A DNA stretch of 64,000 bases from Bin55 sp965203735 (GTDB lineage Bacteria; Pseudomonadota; Gammaproteobacteria; Pseudomonadales; Azotimanducaceae), in NCBI GenBank assembly GCA_965203735.1, contig OZ241909.1:62001-126000 (forward strand). Direction: 5' to 3'. The notes below the pieces were generated by a model, which worked only from the letters and a program-made list of their open reading frames with translations, did no database searches and had not been told where the DNA came from. Below, one piece after another: positions 62,201 through 64,000 of this stretch; positions within the stretch are counted from its first letter, which is position 1, and the number at the start of each line of letters is the position of its first letter. The translations under genes and the position numbers were made by a program.

Positions 62201-64000
62201 GTCACCTGCGTCACGTCGGCGGGGTTCCATCGGCTTCGCATCGTTCCTGGGATGATTACGTCGTACTCGTGTGAGACACCGTTTAGCACCCGATTGGAAG
62301 ATCGTCGATGAATGGTGTTGCCCGCGGAATCCGTGGTCCTGTCCTCGGCTGGATTTCCTGTGCAAGGCGCACAGCGTCCCTCCGGACTCCAGCATAGCTC
62401 GTCGTCCCCAGGTTGCGCATCATCGGCCGTAAAGGTCAGCCTGATGTCAGCCCCTTCGTCTATCTTGTGTCCGCCTGACACGATATACAGATCTTGACCC
62501 GTTACCTGAGCCACCGATCGAATGTTCGGACCTTCGTTCTGGCCGTACACCAGGTGTACTGATACCGTGACCGTGCCCGCGGTCGAAACTCGCGGAGAGG
62601 AACCCCGCTCGTACGCGCCGACCGTGACGGAAACTGTTTCCTTACCGTATTTGCCCAGCAAGCCGAAGTTGTCGTCCTCCGGATCGGTCGAAGGCAGATT
62701 CATGGAAATCGTCAGGGTGTCGTTCTGGCAGCTCGATGCGCCGCCCAGCTCGGCCTCCGCCAGCGTGTTGCCATCGGAGTCATCCAGATTCATGCTACGA
62801 ATCTCGAAGCACAGATCGTCCATTTCCTCGTCGGAGAACTGGCTTCTGAGTCCGCGTGCCATTCGATATCCGCCTCCGTTTGCTTCCGTCAGCGGCTGCA
62901 GGAAAATGTCATTCTGCCGTGCTCGCCTCTTCGGAGCGTCGTTTTCCTCACCCACGGCGTCCACAAAGATCGTCATCGTGTCGCTTGCATCAGACTGGTC
63001 CGTGGCTTTGACGGTGAGCTCGTACTGGTCGCCCTCCTTCACCGCTTCGAGGTACTCCTCGGTAGTCTGAGTCGATCCCGCTGACGGTCCCTTCACGCTG
63101 ATTACTCCGGTGTCTTCGTCGATTTCGAACCAGCGAGTGTCTCCCGTCATGCTAAATGTCAGTGTGTGGTCGCAATTAGCGTCGTTGCTTGCGTTTTCGT
63201 CCGTGCAATCTCCGGTGTTAGCGTCTGAAATCTGGTCGTCCACAAAGTTGGCCATCACGTCGATCTCGAATGCCAACGGGTCGTTGTTTCCTTCGGTGTT
63301 CACATTCCAGTCAACGGTCGCCTCGGAAATAGCGAACATTGGAGCGAAGTTCTCGAGCACCTGCACTCTCATATCGCCTCTAAGCGTCGTCATTCCATCC
63401 GCCGACGTGGCTGTGATCGTGACGGTTCGTTGTCCGCCATCGGTATCCATCAAACCGCTGAGCCGCAACAGATCGTCGGCGTTGTTGCCGTCGCCGTCGT
63501 TCAAATACTCAACGCGAAGCGAGGTGCTGTTGCCACCCGCAACGGCGAAGTTGAAGGAAGGTATCGGATCGTCGGCCGCACCTGCATCCGCCGCCAAGGT
63601 ACCACGCCCCTGATTGCTGGTAAGAGCAGGGTTGTCGGCGGGATCGATTGCCGGAACAGCCTCACCTTCTTCACCAATACCAGATGAAGCGCCCGCCACC
63701 CCGATGTAGATCAAGTCCTTCACCTGGAGGTCAACGGACTCGCCCACCGAAATCTTGTAGGGCATCGCCATCTCGTTGTCCGTCTCTAGGCGCGGATTGA
63801 AGTAGGGACTTCTTGTGGTCTCCGTCAGAAGATCAGTTCCACCGGAATCGGTCGTCGTCGCAGCACTTTCTTGCCGCGCATAGCCCATTCCTCTCACGCC
63901 CTTCACCGTAATGGTGTACTCGGCGCCAGCCGCCAAATGGGTCAGCGTTGCGGACTGTCGGGGGTTGACGCCCGTTCCAGCCGTTGTGGTTCCCGTTGCA
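56263..64000 (-). CDS. Giant surface protein C: fibronectin/cadherin/Ig-like repeats with outer-membrane barrel, 5' end cut by window
   Basis: The frame is open from the right window edge to TAA 56263, at least 2578 codons; the start lies outside. The first visible part is a fibronectin-like strand set ending AGAEYTITVKGVRG. Cadherin-like domains with DVEEMP and DINESP linkers follow, then a row of Ig-like units of 91 residues with EIDDQTLTVV and VENAAPM words. Next come the conserved segment (HHGRAVLSSVSAVLGARLES) and a beta-barrel that ends in Phe (DLRILF). It matches protein B along most of its length, including GGDGVTGSGLEVAGG in the barrel, and so is its closest paralogue in the window. 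One Ig-like unit has an 8-residue insertion (VAQDHPGT). Adhesion or matrix formation is inferred. Confidence 0.88.
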   Translation of the reverse strand, partial: ATGTTTAGTGVNPRQSATLTHLAAGAEYTITVKGVRGMGYARQESAATTTDSGGTDLLTETTRSPYFNPRLETDNEMAMPYKISVGESVDLQVKDLIYIGVAGASSGIGEEGEAVPAIDPADNPALTSNQGRGTLAADAGAADDPIPSFNFAVAGGNSTSLRVEYLNDGDGNNADDLLRLSGLMDTDGGQRTVTITATSADGMTTLRGDMRVQVLENFAPMFAISEATVDWNVNTEGNNDPLAFEIDVMANFVDDQISDANTGDCTDENASNDANCDHTLTFSMTGDTRWFEIDEDTGVISVKGPSAGSTQTTEEYLEAVKEGDQYELTVKATDQSDASDTMTIFVDAVGEENDAPKRRARQNDIFLQPLTEANGGGYRMARGLRSQFSDEEMDDLCFEIRSMNLDDSDGNTLAEAELGGASSCQNDTLTISMNLPSTDPEDDNFGLLGKYGKETVSVTVGAYERGSSPRVSTAGTVTVSVHLVYGQNEGPNIRSVAQVTGQDLYIVSGGHKIDEGADIRLTFTADDAQPGDDELCWSPEGRCAPCTGNPAEDRTTDSAGNTIHRRSSNRVLNGVSHEYDVIIPGTMRSRWNPADVTQVTDYERHNGVYTVRLCATDLAGESHRMTFDVMLNDVEEMPEFDEIDPLYMVVGDFSSDVDLSDYSSDGDGKSDIVSYDANCIISCKGALTFEMQNGIVRITPSSTELGEDDVNDVVEVEIEASATDSTGQTAYETFVVTVKDRNTMPQFDGGLAAVAYTVKENSGVGTSVGEPLAVSDVDEADKLSVKVFGSDNFSAGIVTTSPTGADPEDVTYGVQIRVAKAGMDFEAERNSFDITVQIEDNYGGRDSIDAHISLTDINESPELEGDDIPDMMILDGLTRCVVDASEHFSDPDNRDQQAGLLIDATSTRPADVHVSIVDNNDVCISGRNVGTGASRIKVTATDREGLQVSKSFRVSVEENMPPMVVGDGIPDTDTQEGGNTGDMDLSMYFDDGDMLYDEMLTYSFTMNDPGDVATGALVGDGSMLRVYGDTKGLVDVTVTATDEKGQTASSMFEVQVIRNYEPVVDADAIAMQEQYIGKEYDPIDATQVFTDEGDELDYTVSTSDPDIATTAIKYDDMDLPWIVVHLHSPGTVEVTMTAIDSAEQSASITFTLIVHPRNDPPTIAMAIADVELIELRSLNIPLEPVFADDYDMIDIVVVNEDETIADVVHRMTTNMIRVYGNEPGTTTVAVTATDDIGQSVVDTFDVVIVPNHAPMVANKVDAQSVFINRSITVELGDVFSDENGDPLELTAESANEDVATVSLDGTTLTINGISINTTTILLTATDPGELSVQHVFEIAVLSDSPNVVEGNELPDQTLTVVMPVMVDVAATFEDPEDEVLTYSAESADEDVATVMMDGSTLTVTGMMVGMTSVTVTATDPYDNTAMDTFDVTVINAMPMSVGEIEDQTLTVVDPVTISIAETFSDPDGDELTYSAASSNTEAATVSLDGTDLTITGVKVGTTTITVSAMDPDGLMASAMFEAEVVNAAPMLVMEIDDQTMTVVEPIKMSIDDNFMDPDGDELSFMATSSNEAAATVSVETSVAQDHPGTYLTITGVKVGTTTITLTAMDPDGLYAMDVFVVEVENAAPMVVNEIDDQTLTVVDPAMVSIADTFMDPDGDELTYMAMSSNEDAATVSLYGTDLTITGVKVGTTTITVTAMDPAGLYAMTSFEAEVENAAPMLVNEIEDQTLTVVDPAMVSIADTFMDPDGDALTYMATSSNEAAATVSLDGTQLTVTGVKVGMTTITVTATDPGGLYAMTTFEAEVENAAPMLVSEIDDQKLTVVDPITISVADNFMDPDGDPLTFVAVSSNEAAATVRVNDADVTITAVKVGFTNVTVTASDPDGLSVSDTFEVEVENAAPMMVGTLDDQVVTRGEPLTFSIAGVFMDPDGDPLTNTAGSADSSIATATVSGDSVTLDGLAPGTTTITITASDPDGLSASGSFSVRVETIPEAVGTIANITLQIGGDAAEMNIAQYFEDDDGDTLSYAVTSSSNAATASLSGSDLTVAPFTRGSSTITLTASDPKGRSATQSFTATVSDSELRNVAQMTLAHHGRAVLSSVSAVLGARLESDRMDTGMSFGRYADYLPSEDVLVRLGDSPLSYMQQFSHTNNTVNSANPSMSWGSNNGSAMQSPIGSPIESTSPRLDALFNPFTSKNFSKTLNGNGGIGSFSVWGGFDAQSFEGDGYSGDATSLFLGVDVQTNVCWLFGVSIASNTGESDYTWGSATQTMETSLTTILPYVRYQPTDGKSSFYGVFGSGSGEAESTVVNASNQTSDLSLNLGLGGMRYEFAEAGNFDLAFRGDIGFASIETASGDGAIDGLSADVNRIRAGVEASMQVDPGNGGSVVPFGELAVRNDGGDGVTGSGLEVAGGIRFSQDQFSFEARGRLTAAHGGEEFSEQGISVVAAFQPAQDGTGFSLSVAPSWGSTSSRQDLVWSDTTMIGVSTALPETNVLRSANGKSIDTTLGYGFRLSNGRFALVPSIRANSGSADVKSTLIGVELKQLIEAPRSVYLNFAFGEVEDRFGSDRQIGLDLRILF
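58306..59422 (-). repeat. Tandem 273-bp repeat units inside giant gene C
   Basis: The plus-strand word gttctcgac starts at 58306, 58579, 58852 and 59125, exactly 273 bases apart. The next, as gttcacgac, is at 59422, 297 bases on, because of a 24-base insertion. Each unit codes for one 91-residue Ig-like domain, the same unit length as in gene B. Confidence 0.85.

Overview
The window looks like a chromosomal piece of a Gram-negative bacterium. Outer-membrane beta-barrels, a YejABE-type peptide importer and signal peptides support this. The importer proteins resemble those of Escherichia coli closely enough to suggest a gammaproteobacterium, but that is inference. Base composition is near 50% G+C by eye. 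The PhyH-type dioxygenase, the very large cadherin/Ig-like surface proteins and a VCBS/haloperoxidase fusion would fit a marine or host-associated lifestyle, again by inference. No rRNA, tRNA or CRISPR array was recognised.

Layout. 0-8 kb: the 5' part of a PhyH-like dioxygenase gene cut by the window edge, a Fic protein whose catalytic His is replaced by Gln, a decayed second copy of the 3' end of yejE, and the yejA-yejB-yejE operon without its ATPase gene yejF. 8-14 kb: giant surface protein A. 13.8-25.7 kb: membrane proteins, decayed toxin-antitoxin-like modules, a compact operon ending in a stand-alone Cas2-like protein, a permease fused to an M1-peptidase-like ectodomain, a SulP anion transporter, and a PIN-like pair. 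26-32 kb: an outer-membrane barrel, a retroviral-type aspartic protease with its small partner, and a VCBS-ASPIC/UnbV-haloperoxidase fusion. 32.6-40.7 kb: giant surface protein B. 40.8-56.2 kb: an accessory island. 56.3-64 kb: giant surface protein C, cut by the right edge.

The 40.8-56.2 kb island holds an XRE/partner module with a nonsense-broken partner, a second Fic protein with an intact catalytic motif, a putative nuclease, and a bacterial ubiquitin-like module (Ubl, DUF6791-like protein, ThiF/E1-like enzyme, convergent DUF6527 zinc protein). It also holds a fossil IS3-family transposase, an operon of an AAA/DUF4143 ATPase and a 1358-residue NACHT-type NTPase with a C-terminal PD-(D/E)xK-like domain, an orphan gene, and a PcfJ-like gene with a duplicated tail. 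This looks like a defence or conflict island. It lies between proteins B and C, which are paralogues pointing toward each other, and each has a strong Rho-independent terminator on the island side.

A theme of the window is decay. I see broken or fossil copies of yejE, hicA, two partners of XRE-type regulators, an IS3 transposase, a PcfJ tail and several unidentified frames. The most interesting systems are the Ubl/E1/DUF6527 module, the NACHT-nuclease operon, and the PLD-like/membrane/Cas2-like operon at 16.0-17.3 kb.
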